From the NCBI RefSeq assembly GCF_016757755.1, contig NZ_CP068437.1, forward strand, positions 3,038,001-3,102,000: a stretch of DNA of 64,000 nucleotides, written 5' to 3'. The number at the start of each line of letters is the position of its first letter. The first letter of the stretch is position 1. The notes beneath the pieces were generated by a model. That model was given only the letters and a program-made list of their open reading frames with translations, did no database searches and was not told the origin of the DNA. Below are positions 17,542 to 27,029 of this stretch, in pieces. A program made the position numbers and the translations under genes. This DNA is from Shewanella sp. KX20019. Lineage in GTDB: Bacteria; Pseudomonadota; Gammaproteobacteria; Enterobacterales; Shewanellaceae.

Positions 17542-20500
17542 TGAGCCAGCAAACCTCTACAGATCATTCGCAACCTCCAACAAATTCGCGTTCTCTCATC
17601 AATAGATTCATAAGTTGGATGATTGATAATCCTGTCGCCGTTAACTTGCTTACCGTTGCGATACTCGCGCTTGGCATCTACAGCTATGGTGATATTAGGC
17701 AGGAAACATCACCGTCATTTAGCGTCGATGAAATTGCGATTAGTGCAAGCTTCCCTGGCGCAACACCAAAAGAGATAGAGCAAGGTATTGTATTACCTAT
17801 CGAACATAGCCTGAGAGAAAATAGCCAAATTGATCGACTCTCTGCCACCGCTATGGAGGGGGAGGCAAATATTGTGCTGACACTCAATGACGGTGTCGAT
17901 GCCAATAGCATGATTGCCGAGGTTAAAAATGATCTCGATGCCATAAACAGCTTTCCGGCGAGTATGGAGCCTCTGCAAATATCCTTAGTCGAAGAGCTTG
18001 ATTCCTTAGTTGAATTTGGTATCTACGGCGATCTTTCAGAGCTTGAACTAAGGCAACAAGGAACAGAGTTAAAAAAAGCACTGTTAACCCAGTTTGATAT
18101 TGCCAAGATTGAAATAGCGGGCGTCAGAGAGCCAGAGATCATTATTGAGATCAGCCAAGATAAGCTTTATCAATACCAGCTTACGCTTGCTGACATCACT
18201 GAAAAAGTTGCAGCAGAGGTCACCGATATCTCTGCAGGTAATATCAGTACTAATGCTGGCGATGTGCTCATTCGTACACTTGGTCGAAAAGACCAAGTTA
18301 GCCAATTCAAGCAAATTAAGATTAAAGCCCTAGTTGATGGTGCTGAAATAAGACTAGGTCAAATAGCCAAAGTTAGTTTTGGCTATTCTCAGCAAGAAGC
18401 GCCCTTTTTAATCAACGGTAAACAAGGTGCTATGCTGGTTATTTACCAAAGCAAAACTGCCAAACCACTTAAGCTCAGCGCTGAGATACAAGACTTTGTT
18501 ACTCAATATCAACAGACGCTTGCAGTAAATGCAGAAATTATCGTACTGGATGACCAAGCACACTCTTTTCAAACCCGTATCGATCTATTATTAAATAATG
18601 GCCTAATTGGTATGATATTGGTCATTATTGCGCTATCGCTATTTCTGGATATGCGCTTGGCATTTTGGGTATGTATGGGGGTGCCTATTGCCATCATTGG
18701 CTCACTCGCTTTTATGCCAATACTCAATATCCCGCTCAATATGGTCACGCTATTTGCGTTTATTATCACCCTCGGGATCTTAGTCGATGACGCGGTAATT
18801 GTTGCAGAAAACATCTATCAAAAGGTTCAGCAAGGCTGTGAAATGGAGATGGCGCTTAAACAAGGCGTCAAAGAAATGAGCCTGCCCGTTTGTTTTTCTG
18901 TGGCTACCAATATCATCGCTTTTGTACCGCTGCTGTTTGTGCCCGGCGAACTTGGCGTGATGTACAAACCCATGACATTACTCATTTTTGCTATCTTCAT
19001 CGTCTCCTTAATCGAGGCATTATTGATATTACCCCATCACTTAAAACAGCTTAACAAGCCACAAAAACTGAACTTCATCAGTAAAATACAGCAGAAGAGT
19101 TTTAACGCATTTGAAAGGCTCAGAGATGTTCATTTCAATAAAGTACTGCGTTACGGCCTACGTCAGCCTTTAACCATTTTGGCTATTTTTATCTCTATCA
19201 CTTTAGTGACGTTTAGCTGGGTTAATTCTGGGCGTGTTGACGTTGGGTTTGTGCCCAAGGTCGAATCACAACGTATTGATGCCGAGGTTGAGTTCCCAGC
19301 AGGTTCTGCATTGGCTGACAAAAAGAAGACCATGGCGCTCGTACAAGCCGCAGGTGTACGCGCCTTCGAGCGCTTAAATGCACCCGACAGCTATAAGCAC
19401 ATTATGGTATCTATTCGGGCTAACTCCGCAGCAACGACCTTTCAGATTGTTGAAGACACAAAACGAGACTATAGCGCACGTGAACTGGTTGATACTTGGC
19501 GCAACGAAATAGGGCCACTGGCGGGTATAAAATCACTGTTCTTCGATTTTGAAGTGGGCCCCGGCGGCGGTAAGGAGCTATCGATAGAGTTAGGTGCCAG
19601 CGACAGCGAGGTGTTAAAGCAAGCGACTTTCGAGTTAATGTCGCAACTGAGGCATATAGAGGGTGTGACCGATATTGATAGCGGTCTTATCGATGCTCAG
19701 CGTGAATACACCTTAAACATTAATGCTCGCGGTAGCATGCTGGGGTTTGACAGTAATAGTTTAGGAGCTTTGCTGCGCAATAGTTTTTATGGCGATGAAG
19801 TTAAACGACAGATCCTAAATAGCGAAGAGCTCAAGATTAGGGTAATGCGCCATCGCAATGAACAGTTCAAAGCAAATCAGTTAGGAGAGTTACTCATTAC
19901 ATCCCCAACGGGTGAACAAGTCTTGCTAAAGCAAGTCGCGACAATTATTCCTATTTTGTCAGCGACACAGATCGACAGGGTTGATGGTGTTGAACAGGTT
20001 GAAGTTAGCGCGAGCTTTATTCGCAGCATTGCTAATGTTGCGCTAATAACATCGCAGATCTCTGATTCAATTATTCCTGAGTTAAGGCAAAAATATCCAA
20101 ATATTGAGATAGAGTTAGGCGGCAGTGCTCGTACTGAAAGAAAGGTGAATAGCCAACTAATGACAGGGATATTGTTGGCGCTGTTTATCGTTTTTTCATT
20201 CTTGGCTATCTATTTCAAGAATATCATTGACGCTATCTTAATCATGAGCGTGATCCCTCTGTGCTTAGCCGCCGCGATGCTTGGACATATTATTCTAGCG
20301 CAAAGCTTTAGCGTGATGAGCCTGTTTGGCATGATAGCGCTATCAGGATTGGTGCTTAATGGTTCATTTGTGCTCTTATTAGAGATAAAACAACACTTAC
20401 GTCAAGGTGGTGATATTGAAACGGCAATTATTAATAGCAGCTTAGGACGCTTTAGGCCGGTGGTTATCACTGCTATGACCACGACTTTGGGTTTAGCGCC

Positions 20501-20702
20501 TATGTTATTTGAAACATCTACTCAAGCGCTATACCTGATCCCAATGGTGATCAGCTTAAGTTTTGGTACCTTCTTCTCAATGGCCACTATTTTGATTTTT
20601 GCGCCCGCGGTATTTTTGCTGAGTGAGCGTTGGCATCAACGGCATAAAACTCAAGAGCAGCAGGACTCTCAGAATTCTCTCGAGTTGAATTTGCCCATTT
20701 AG
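17541..20702 (+). CDS. RND efflux permease (AcrB/D/F family)
   Basis: This 1053-residue inner-membrane pump has the 12-helix RND plan. One helix lies near residues 30-50, two large periplasmic loops are at about 60-335 and 560-865, and helix clusters sit at about 335-520 and 870-1025. The helix-4 motif GILVDDAVIVAENI has the paired aspartates needed for proton coupling. The substrate is unknown. It sits in a locus with ExbB, two ExbDs and TonB but without a TolC-like outer-membrane gene, so it must borrow a channel or export to the periplasm. The A of its ATG overlaps the stop of the adaptor. Confidence 0.92.
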   Translation: MSQQTSTDHSQPPTNSRSLINRFISWMIDNPVAVNLLTVAILALGIYSYGDIRQETSPSFSVDEIAISASFPGATPKEIEQGIVLPIEHSLRENSQIDRLSATAMEGEANIVLTLNDGVDANSMIAEVKNDLDAINSFPASMEPLQISLVEELDSLVEFGIYGDLSELELRQQGTELKKALLTQFDIAKIEIAGVREPEIIIEISQDKLYQYQLTLADITEKVAAEVTDISAGNISTNAGDVLIRTLGRKDQVSQFKQIKIKALVDGAEIRLGQIAKVSFGYSQQEAPFLINGKQGAMLVIYQSKTAKPLKLSAEIQDFVTQYQQTLAVNAEIIVLDDQAHSFQTRIDLLLNNGLIGMILVIIALSLFLDMRLAFWVCMGVPIAIIGSLAFMPILNIPLNMVTLFAFIITLGILVDDAVIVAENIYQKVQQGCEMEMALKQGVKEMSLPVCFSVATNIIAFVPLLFVPGELGVMYKPMTLLIFAIFIVSLIEALLILPHHLKQLNKPQKLNFISKIQQKSFNAFERLRDVHFNKVLRYGLRQPLTILAIFISITLVTFSWVNSGRVDVGFVPKVESQRIDAEVEFPAGSALADKKKTMALVQAAGVRAFERLNAPDSYKHIMVSIRANSAATTFQIVEDTKRDYSARELVDTWRNEIGPLAGIKSLFFDFEVGPGGGKELSIELGASDSEVLKQATFELMSQLRHIEGVTDIDSGLIDAQREYTLNINARGSMLGFDSNSLGALLRNSFYGDEVKRQILNSEELKIRVMRHRNEQFKANQLGELLITSPTGEQVLLKQVATIIPILSATQIDRVDGVEQVEVSASFIRSIANVALITSQISDSIIPELRQKYPNIEIELGGSARTERKVNSQLMTGILLALFIVFSFLAIYFKNIIDAILIMSVIPLCLAAAMLGHIILAQSFSVMSLFGMIALSGLVLNGSFVLLLEIKQHLRQGGDIETAIINSSLGRFRPVVITAMTTTLGLAPMLFETSTQALYLIPMVISLSFGTFFSMATILIFAPAVFLLSERWHQRHKTQEQQDSQNSLELNLPI

Positions 20703-20829
20703 CACTTTTTTACTTAAACGTGAGCGTTGATTAAAGTGTAACCCAGGGAGGAGCCGAAGTATCTTCAACAATTGATTGAAGCTACTTTGGCTCAGTTATG
20801 GTTTATAAATTTAGCAACCGGTGCAACGA

Positions 20830-21228
20830 TTATGGTGCACTTAAAAGATCAGTTTTGGCTGACTTTGCGCCCGCAAATCTTACACCATAGTAGACATACC
20901 ATGCCCTAAACGCAGACATGCCATCTTTTACACACACCTCTTTGAGGATCTCATCCGCCCGTTTTCTATCAGACTGCGGCAAAACCTCTTCCCGCATTAG
21001 CTGGTACAATGCGTCATGGATTAATGACCCCTGCATAAAGTTTTTACTGTCTATTGCAGGACTACTTGGCCCATCCCACGCGTAACCTGGCTTGATAGTT
21101 AAACGGCCACTCGCGTTAATCTCGAGAAAGTTATTAGCAACAGGCTGCTTAACAGATATGCCTGTCTCAAAGGTTAATTCAGAATGTAGATTGTATTTAA
21201 ATTTTCTACGCTGCTTATATTTAATCAA
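20830..21228 (-). CDS. DUF1353 domain protein
   Basis: This 132-residue protein has the DUF1353 pattern: a beta-rich beginning, GYAWDGPSSPA (about residues 48-58), then SLIHDALYQL (about 68-77) and a helical tail. DUF1353 proteins occur in phages and bacteria and have no established function. The conserved His-Asp pair suggests an active or metal site, which is inference. There is no other phage gene around it. Confidence 0.7.
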   Translation of the reverse strand: MIKYKQRRKFKYNLHSELTFETGISVKQPVANNFLEINASGRLTIKPGYAWDGPSSPAIDSKNFMQGSLIHDALYQLMREEVLPQSDRKRADEILKEVCVKDGMSAFRAWYVYYGVRFAGAKSAKTDLLSAP

Positions 21229-21382
21229 AGCCCACTCCTAAGTATCCAATATGCTACAAAATTCACTATGAATTAAGATGTTACCATTAGCAATGGCATT
21301 TACGACGTGTGACTCATGGTGTTAGTAAAATACTCAAATAGCGATAAAAAGAAATAGTAGTTAGGACAACGTAATAAGAGCA

Positions 21383-22288
21383 TTAAAGTGGCTTTCTTAC
21401 CCGTAGAAAACTGGCAAACCTAGGCGTCCCCTTTTGGGTTTCACCATAATACTTAAACGTTATGATGCTACCAATCTTTGGTGGGTTCCGGCGCTCTTCA
21501 TCGGTAAAGCCTGTACCAATACTAAACTGTTTACCCTGCTGACTTTCAACCAACAATGCCCCCATCATGTTGGTGTATTTACCCTTGCCGGGTTGGTGTG
21601 CTAAAACAACAGCTTCTGCATCGTAAAACGGCTTTAATTTGACAATGTCACTGCTGCGGCCTACTTGATAGTGTGCTGCTTTGTGGTGCAGCATCAAGCC
21701 TTCACCATTTTCCGCAACGATTGATTGTAGACGTTCATCTAATTGGGCCTGCTCATCCAAGGAAAATTGCTCAATAACCTGGATGTAAGGGTTAATATTT
21801 GCTAAGTCGGCCAGCGCCTTTTTATATCTTTCAATAAAGGGGGTGCTTTCAGCTGGTAAGTCAAAAACCATAAAGCGCACTTGCTGCCACTCCGCTTTAC
21901 TAGCCCTTTTTTTTCGGACGATAGCCGATACTTGTTCGAATTTATTTCGAGCAATCCATAGTTCACCGTCAATAGGATAACTTGGTAAGCCTTCAATAAA
22001 CCACGTTGGCACGTTAATGATTCTGCCGGAACGAGACAGCATATTAGTGCCATCCCAGTAGCCCCTTACCCCATCAAGTTTTTCACTTATCAAGTAATCA
22101 GATAGTTTAGCGACTTGCTGTGGTTGATATTGTTTTGCTAGCTGAATAGGAGGCTTGGCCATTTCAGTAGCTGTTAACTCCGCAGCTATTACAAAGAATA
22201 ACGTTAGTGCAAACCCCAAAATACCTAGAAAATAATTTAGGCCTGAACTTATATTTGAACTTCGACTACCGATTTTTGTCATACACAA
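21383..22288 (-). CDS. ATP-dependent DNA ligase, LigE-type, exported
   Basis: This 301-residue minimal DNA ligase has adenylation motif I Lys70 (SEKLDGVRGYWDG), motif Ia SRSGR (85-89) and motif III RFMVFDLP (about 138-145). It also has motif IV EGLMLH (196-201), motif V DIVKLKP (214-220) and a C-terminal OB-fold. An N-terminal hydrophobic segment (about residues 18-38) looks like a signal peptide or anchor, as in the Lig E group of Neisseria, Vibrio and Alteromonas relatives. That group acts in the periplasm or outside the cell and is proposed to repair DNA taken up or held in biofilms. It is separate from the NAD-dependent replicative ligase. An ATG at 22282 is an alternative start. Confidence 0.88.
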   Translation of the reverse strand: MCMTKIGSRSSNISSGLNYFLGILGFALTLFFVIAAELTATEMAKPPIQLAKQYQPQQVAKLSDYLISEKLDGVRGYWDGTNMLSRSGRIINVPTWFIEGLPSYPIDGELWIARNKFEQVSAIVRKKRASKAEWQQVRFMVFDLPAESTPFIERYKKALADLANINPYIQVIEQFSLDEQAQLDERLQSIVAENGEGLMLHHKAAHYQVGRSSDIVKLKPFYDAEAVVLAHQPGKGKYTNMMGALLVESQQGKQFSIGTGFTDEERRNPPKIGSIITFKYYGETQKGTPRFASFLRVRKPL

Positions 22289-22395
22289 CTCATATCAAGG
22301 AAGCAGCACAGTGCTTATTCTCGCTTAAAAGTCTAGAGGCCAAACGGAATTAGTCCATCAACAAAATGGCTGATTTATCGATGGACCCTTTTGCA

Positions 22396-22423
22396 TTAAC
22401 ACAACATTTTAACGTGTTATACT
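22396..22423 (+). promoter_or_regulatory. Promoter of dgkA
   Basis: TTAACA (-35, 22396) and TATACT (-10, 22418) are separated by 16 bases and lie 58 bases upstream of the dgkA start codon, a good match to a sigma-70 promoter. Confidence 0.6.
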
Positions 22424-22481
22424 GAGCCGCAATTTTTGGGGTAAATTCAAATTAAAAATAATCGCACACAGATGAGAACAT

Positions 22482-22853
22482 ATGAAACCTGCAAATAATC
22501 ATGGTATTAAACGCGTAATTAGAGCAACTGGATTTTCGATGCAAGGCCTTAAACTTGCGTGGAAACACGAAGCAGCATTCAGACAAGAGTTAGTCCTCGC
22601 TGTTATTATGTTGCCAATAGCGTTATTGGTCGATGTCACAACCGTAGAGCGTATTTTACTCATCTTAGGCCTGTTTATCGTGTTAATCGTTGAGCTATTG
22701 AACTCAGCAATTGAAGCGGTTGTTGACAGAATTAGTGATGAGATCCATCCATTGAGTGGGCAAGCTAAAGATATTGCATCGGCAGCTGTATTTATGAGTT
22801 TAGCTTTTTGTGGCCTAAGCTGGGCACTGATCTTATTCCCTAAATTTATATAA
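22482..22853 (+). CDS. dgkA: Diacylglycerol kinase
   Basis: This 123-residue inner-membrane enzyme has three hydrophobic helices. The DgkA motifs EAAFRQELVLA (about residues 29-39) and ELLNSAIEAVVDRI (about 68-81) supply the catalytic glutamates and ATP-site residues. It phosphorylates diacylglycerol to phosphatidic acid, recycling lipid left after membrane-derived oligosaccharide or other head-group transfer. Size matches the trimeric Escherichia coli enzyme (122 residues). It has its own promoter and terminator and is a single gene. Confidence 0.95.
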   Translation: MKPANNHGIKRVIRATGFSMQGLKLAWKHEAAFRQELVLAVIMLPIALLVDVTTVERILLILGLFIVLIVELLNSAIEAVVDRISDEIHPLSGQAKDIASAAVFMSLAFCGLSWALILFPKFI

Positions 22854-22873
22854 CACTCTTTTCGGCTAAAGAG

Positions 22874-22919
22874 ATGCTCTTTCTGTTAACAACATAACGT
22901 TAATAAAAGAGCATTTTTT
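22874..22919 (+). terminator. Terminator of dgkA
   Basis: ATGCTCTTT (22874) pairs with AAAGAGCAT (22906), with GTTAA pairing inside the loop, followed by a run of Ts. It begins 20 bases after the dgkA stop codon. Confidence 0.8.
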
Positions 22920-23205
22920 GCTATATCGCTATCGGTCGCCGTCCCCATAACACACCAGTAGTCGCTAAAGTCACCTTTAGCGCTATATCCCATTTAGTAC
23001 GATTTCTGTCATATCCTCCACAAAACACGCCAAAACTAGTTAAAAATGTAGTTCCCCTGTAATAGATCAAACAAATAACACATATTTAGAAACATATCGT
23101 TCACATTTCGACATATGCTGTTATGCTGTTTTGAGGTATCTAGGCTGTCGACTCGATTCAACAGTTGCAAAATAAAAATTATAAAAGATTGCGGAGTTAC
23201 TTTTA

Positions 23206-24078
23206 ATGTCTAAAAGCTTCACATTTATCACAGCCACGTTATTGGCCTTGGTGACTAGCTATAGCGTCAAAGCGGAGAATAATACTATTATTCGCGTGGG
23301 CGGTTTTTATGCCAATACTGACTCAAGTATTGATGTAAACGATCCTCTTCTGGGTAATAATTTCTCACTCGACTTTGAGCAAGACTTAAAGCTAGAGGAT
23401 TCTCAGTTCCTGCCTTTCTTTGAGTTCACCTATCGATTTAATGATAGACATAATTTATACGCCGACTGGAAACAACTTCATCGCAACGCACTCGTCCAGT
23501 CAGTAGAGAAACCGTTTCAATTTACTTGGGACGACACTATCTACAATGTAAAGTCTGGCATTTCATTAGATACCACCCTTAATATCGATATTGCACGTAT
23601 CGGCTACGGATATGATATTTGGCAAGGCGATAATTACGATGTTGGCGTCTCAGTTGGTATACACGCGATGTTCATTAAAACCGCGTTTAAAGGGGATATT
23701 GGGATCTGTGATGTCGACACCGAAACTCGCTGTCCCGACACGGTAACTATCCCTAAAGTTGTTGATGAGAAACTCACAGCCCCGTTACCCGATATCGGTG
23801 TATATGGCAGCTACGAGGTATACCCAGGCTTTAAGTTCAGCGGACATGCGCAATATTTCTATATTAAGCTGGATGACTTAAAAGGCGGTTTAGTCGATAT
23901 TAGACTTGGCGTCGAAGCTGCAATAACCGATAACTGGCATATGACTGCGGCGTTTAACTATTATGAAGTGGACGTCGAATACACCTCTAATTTGAAAAAT
24001 GCCGATATGAAGATTGCCGATTACAATATTTACTATAGCTTTACAGGACCCATGCTTTCGGTGAGCTATCAGTTCTAA
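23206..24078 (+). CDS. Outer-membrane beta-barrel protein of unknown role
   Basis: This 290-residue protein has a signal peptide (about residues 1-23, ending YSVKA) and alternating beta-strand sequence. Its last residues are SYQF, an outer-membrane barrel C-terminus recognised by BAM. The strand NIDIARIGYGYDIW and the final SVSYQF fit an 8-12 strand OMP family. Two cysteines (about residues 167 and 175, CDVDTETRC) could form a loop disulfide. No specific transport or adhesion motif is seen. It is monocistronic, with a strong terminator, preceded by a 286-base AT-rich leader. Confidence 0.75.
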   Translation: MSKSFTFITATLLALVTSYSVKAENNTIIRVGGFYANTDSSIDVNDPLLGNNFSLDFEQDLKLEDSQFLPFFEFTYRFNDRHNLYADWKQLHRNALVQSVEKPFQFTWDDTIYNVKSGISLDTTLNIDIARIGYGYDIWQGDNYDVGVSVGIHAMFIKTAFKGDIGICDVDTETRCPDTVTIPKVVDEKLTAPLPDIGVYGSYEVYPGFKFSGHAQYFYIKLDDLKGGLVDIRLGVEAAITDNWHMTAAFNYYEVDVEYTSNLKNADMKIADYNIYYSFTGPMLSVSYQF

Positions 24079-24120
24079 TCATCACTGAATTGATCACTGC
24101 TCTCGCTGTTATGCTAATAA

Positions 24121-24146
24121 AAAAGACACCCTACGGTGTCTTTTTT
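24121..24146 (+). terminator. Terminator between the OMP gene and the convergent peptidase
   Basis: GACACC-CTAC-GGTGTC stem flanked by A and T runs. The symmetry lets it serve both convergent genes, which lie on either side. Confidence 0.9.
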
Positions 24147-24154
24147 ATTACTCG

Positions 24155-25753
24155 CTATTTCCCGTCTTGGGCACGTCTGCTTTTAAAGTCTGACTCTTCT
24201 AACCATTTAGGCCAATCATCATTATTAGCAAGTGTTGCAAGAATATCAGAGATTAAACTGATATCTTGGCGTACACCACCCAGAGTCCAATTTGGATCAT
24301 AATCGTCCGCTTCTTTATGGTATTTATGAGCAATGTAATCGGGGTCGGTATCTCCAAGACTCATAAACAGTAATCCAGGTACCCCTTGTTGTGCTAATGC
24401 AAAGTGATCAGAGCGGAACATCAGTCCATTTTGTGGCAATGGGTCACCCTTTACAAAGCGGTCTTGATGCTTGGCTGCGTCATTGAGGTAATGTTCCATC
24501 TCTGATACCCCTTGCCCATAGCGCAATATGTAATCGACGCTGTTATTGACATTCATGCCATCAATATTCAAAAAGGAGACTATCTTTTTTGTCGGTATTG
24601 GCGGCTGTTTAGCAAAATGCTGTGCCCCAATTAAGCCTGTTTCTTCGGCCGTGAATGACGTAAACAGTATTGAGCGTTTGAAAGGTTTCTCCTTGGCACG
24701 TAAGCTAAACATTCTGGCCAGTTCAAGCACTCCCGCGACGCCACTAGCGTTATCGACAGCACCATTGTAGATATGCTTTTCACCTTTTTTATCGATTCTA
24801 GTGCCGAGATGATCCCAATGGGCGTGCATTACCACCATTTCATCGGCACGTTCACTACCCGGTAGTAAAGCCATAATATTGTATGACTGGGCTCGTTCAA
24901 TGTGGTTATTTAACGTTAAGCTAGCCGTTGTTTTTAAAGCAACCGCCTTAAATTTAGGCTTAGCAGCTTTTTGCTTTTGCTGCTCATAATCTAAACCTGC
25001 TTTAGCAAAAATCTGTTTTGCATTTTGATGTTGGATCCAACCCATCACGCCAACCTGACCTTGGTTATTATTATCATCAACTAAGGTAAATTTACTGCCG
25101 GTATTTGAGTTTTGCACCACACCCCAACCATAAGCCGCCGGCGCAGTTTCGTGCACTATAAATACCGCCTTTGCCCCCTGCCTTGCCGCTTCTTCATACT
25201 TATAGGTCCAGCGGCCATAATAGGTCATGGCATTACCTTTAAATAAGTCAGCATTTTGGGTCGCAAAGCCTGGGTCATTAACGAGTACTATGACAGTTTT
25301 ATCTTTTACATCAACGCCTTGATAATCATTCCAGTTATATTCTGGAGCATTTATGCCATAACCCACAAAAACCACTTCGCTATTTTCGAGTGTAACGCGG
25401 TCGCTTATTTGCTGGGTACGGGCGGTAAATTCAGTGCCATTGGTCAAGTTTAACGAGCCAATTTTAAGCGTCATATTCTGATCAGCAGTGACTTTTGCCA
25501 GTGGCACAGGCTGCAAAAACTCGTTACCAAACCCAGGTTGTAATCCCATCTTCTTAAATTCAGTTTCAATATAATTTAAGGTTAGCGTCTCCCCCGCAGA
25601 CAAAGGCGCTCGTCCGCCGTATTCATCGCTAGCAAGAGTCTTTACATGGGTTCGATATTTATCAAGATCTAGGCTAATTGGGTTTTTATCTGAATGGGCA
25701 AATGATGGCAAGGCTAACGCAGACAACACGCTTGCTAAAATTAGTTTTTTCAC
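24155..25753 (-). CDS. Secreted M28-family zinc aminopeptidase
   Basis: This 532-residue metallopeptidase has a signal peptide (residues 1-19, ending PSFA). A protease-associated insert lies at about 100-260 (VVFVGYGINAPEYNWNDYQG). Zinc ligands are visible in order: HWDHLG, VDNASGVAGVLEL, the catalytic TAEETGLIG, LNIDGMN and SDHFALA. M28 enzymes release N-terminal amino acids; here it probably feeds on peptides in the periplasm or outside the cell. It stands alone. Confidence 0.9.
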   Translation of the reverse strand: MKKLILASVLSALALPSFAHSDKNPISLDLDKYRTHVKTLASDEYGGRAPLSAGETLTLNYIETEFKKMGLQPGFGNEFLQPVPLAKVTADQNMTLKIGSLNLTNGTEFTARTQQISDRVTLENSEVVFVGYGINAPEYNWNDYQGVDVKDKTVIVLVNDPGFATQNADLFKGNAMTYYGRWTYKYEEAARQGAKAVFIVHETAPAAYGWGVVQNSNTGSKFTLVDDNNNQGQVGVMGWIQHQNAKQIFAKAGLDYEQQKQKAAKPKFKAVALKTTASLTLNNHIERAQSYNIMALLPGSERADEMVVMHAHWDHLGTRIDKKGEKHIYNGAVDNASGVAGVLELARMFSLRAKEKPFKRSILFTSFTAEETGLIGAQHFAKQPPIPTKKIVSFLNIDGMNVNNSVDYILRYGQGVSEMEHYLNDAAKHQDRFVKGDPLPQNGLMFRSDHFALAQQGVPGLLFMSLGDTDPDYIAHKYHKEADDYDPNWTLGGVRQDISLISDILATLANNDDWPKWLEESDFKSRRAQDGK

Positions 25754-25945
25754 TGTTTGTCCTTCTATTCTATATTATTGTTGTTTTTTTTAATTATTCT
25801 GTAACTTTGTGGTTTATTTTCATTAAAGAGATGTATTCACAAAGGTAAATCATAATAGAATGGCTTTAGAAAATGCACAATGATGCCGTCTCTCATTTGC
25901 ATAATAATTACAAAGTGAGTTAATTGATCAAGTTAAGGCAAGCTA

Positions 25946-26971
25946 ATGTCGAATGAATTACTAAGGGAGGCCGCTGCAAAGTTAAAGAAAGCCATTCCTT
26001 TAATGCTCAAGCACCAAATTCCCACCACGCCAACAAATTATGCCTTATGGTACGCCTATGTTGGCCAAAGTAGTCCAGAGCTCAATCGACAGTTAGATGA
26101 AGTGCTGAGCCAATACAGTACATGCCCCCCTAGTCAAAGTGAGCGCCTGTATCAAACCTATCTATCAGATCCGGTAGAGTTAGACGTCATCGAAATGCGA
26201 CAGAATCTCGATGCTATGGTGACGGATCTATCGCAATCGTTAAAAGATACCAATCTCAATGCGAACCAGTTTCAAACTAAGATTGACAGCAACTTTGATA
26301 GGCTCAATAAAATTGAAAATGAAGGTTTCTCTATAGAGGAGGTACTATCACTGGTAAAAAGCCTCGTTAGTGACGCCTATGACATTAAAAACAGTACTCA
26401 GCATTTTACCGATCAATTAGCTCATGCACAGTCAGAGATTAATCAACTCAAAATTCAACTGAAAAAATCTGAACATGACATGCATTTTGATGCATTAACC
26501 AGCGCGCTCAACCGCAGAGCATTCAATAAAGATATCAAAGGACTCATAGAGCAAACTCCTGAAGGATTATGCCTTGTCATTGCCGATATTGACCATTTTA
26601 AGGCTTTTAATGACACTTATGGCCACCAGCTGGGCGATCAAGTATTAAAGGCCGTGGCCCGAAGACTGAGTGAAAGTTGTCATGAAGGAAGCAAACTCTA
26701 TCGTTATGGTGGCGAAGAGTTTGCCCTATTAGTGCCAAAAAGCCAGCTCGGCAGAGTAAGACAACTTGCCGAGTCGATGCGCCGTAGCCTCGAAAAACTT
26801 GTCTTAAAGGATAAGCGTAAAGATCAACGGGTTGATAATGTCAGAGCATCGTTTGGCGTTGCTCAATATCAGGATAAAGATACTGATTCTTCACTCATTG
26901 AGCGTGCCGACAAACACCTCTATGAAGCAAAACGTCTAGGCCGTAATCGAGTGATGCCCATTATCAATTAG
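25946..26971 (+). CDS. Diguanylate cyclase (GGDEF protein)
   Basis: This 341-residue cytoplasmic protein has a helical N-terminal domain (about residues 1-150, with TPTNYALWYAYV) and a short coiled coil (about 155-178). The GGDEF domain has active-site GGEEF at 255-259 and a DALTSALNRRAF start. It should make cyclic di-GMP. The inhibitory I-site RxxD expected just upstream of GGEEF is absent (HEGS), so product feedback is probably lost. The TNYALWY N-terminal module recurs in many Shewanella/Vibrio cyclases; its signal is unknown. Confidence 0.9.
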   Translation: MSNELLREAAAKLKKAIPLMLKHQIPTTPTNYALWYAYVGQSSPELNRQLDEVLSQYSTCPPSQSERLYQTYLSDPVELDVIEMRQNLDAMVTDLSQSLKDTNLNANQFQTKIDSNFDRLNKIENEGFSIEEVLSLVKSLVSDAYDIKNSTQHFTDQLAHAQSEINQLKIQLKKSEHDMHFDALTSALNRRAFNKDIKGLIEQTPEGLCLVIADIDHFKAFNDTYGHQLGDQVLKAVARRLSESCHEGSKLYRYGGEEFALLVPKSQLGRVRQLAESMRRSLEKLVLKDKRKDQRVDNVRASFGVAQYQDKDTDSSLIERADKHLYEAKRLGRNRVMPIIN

Positions 26972-27029
26972 GCTCGGGGATCAAAGTATAGGCTTACTAT
27001 TTCACCCGTGATTTTGCATCGCATAACGA

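Noticed and set aside
20830..21228. Prophage remnant suggested by the DUF1353 gene
   Set aside because: No other phage, integrase or attachment-like sequence is visible in the surroundings.
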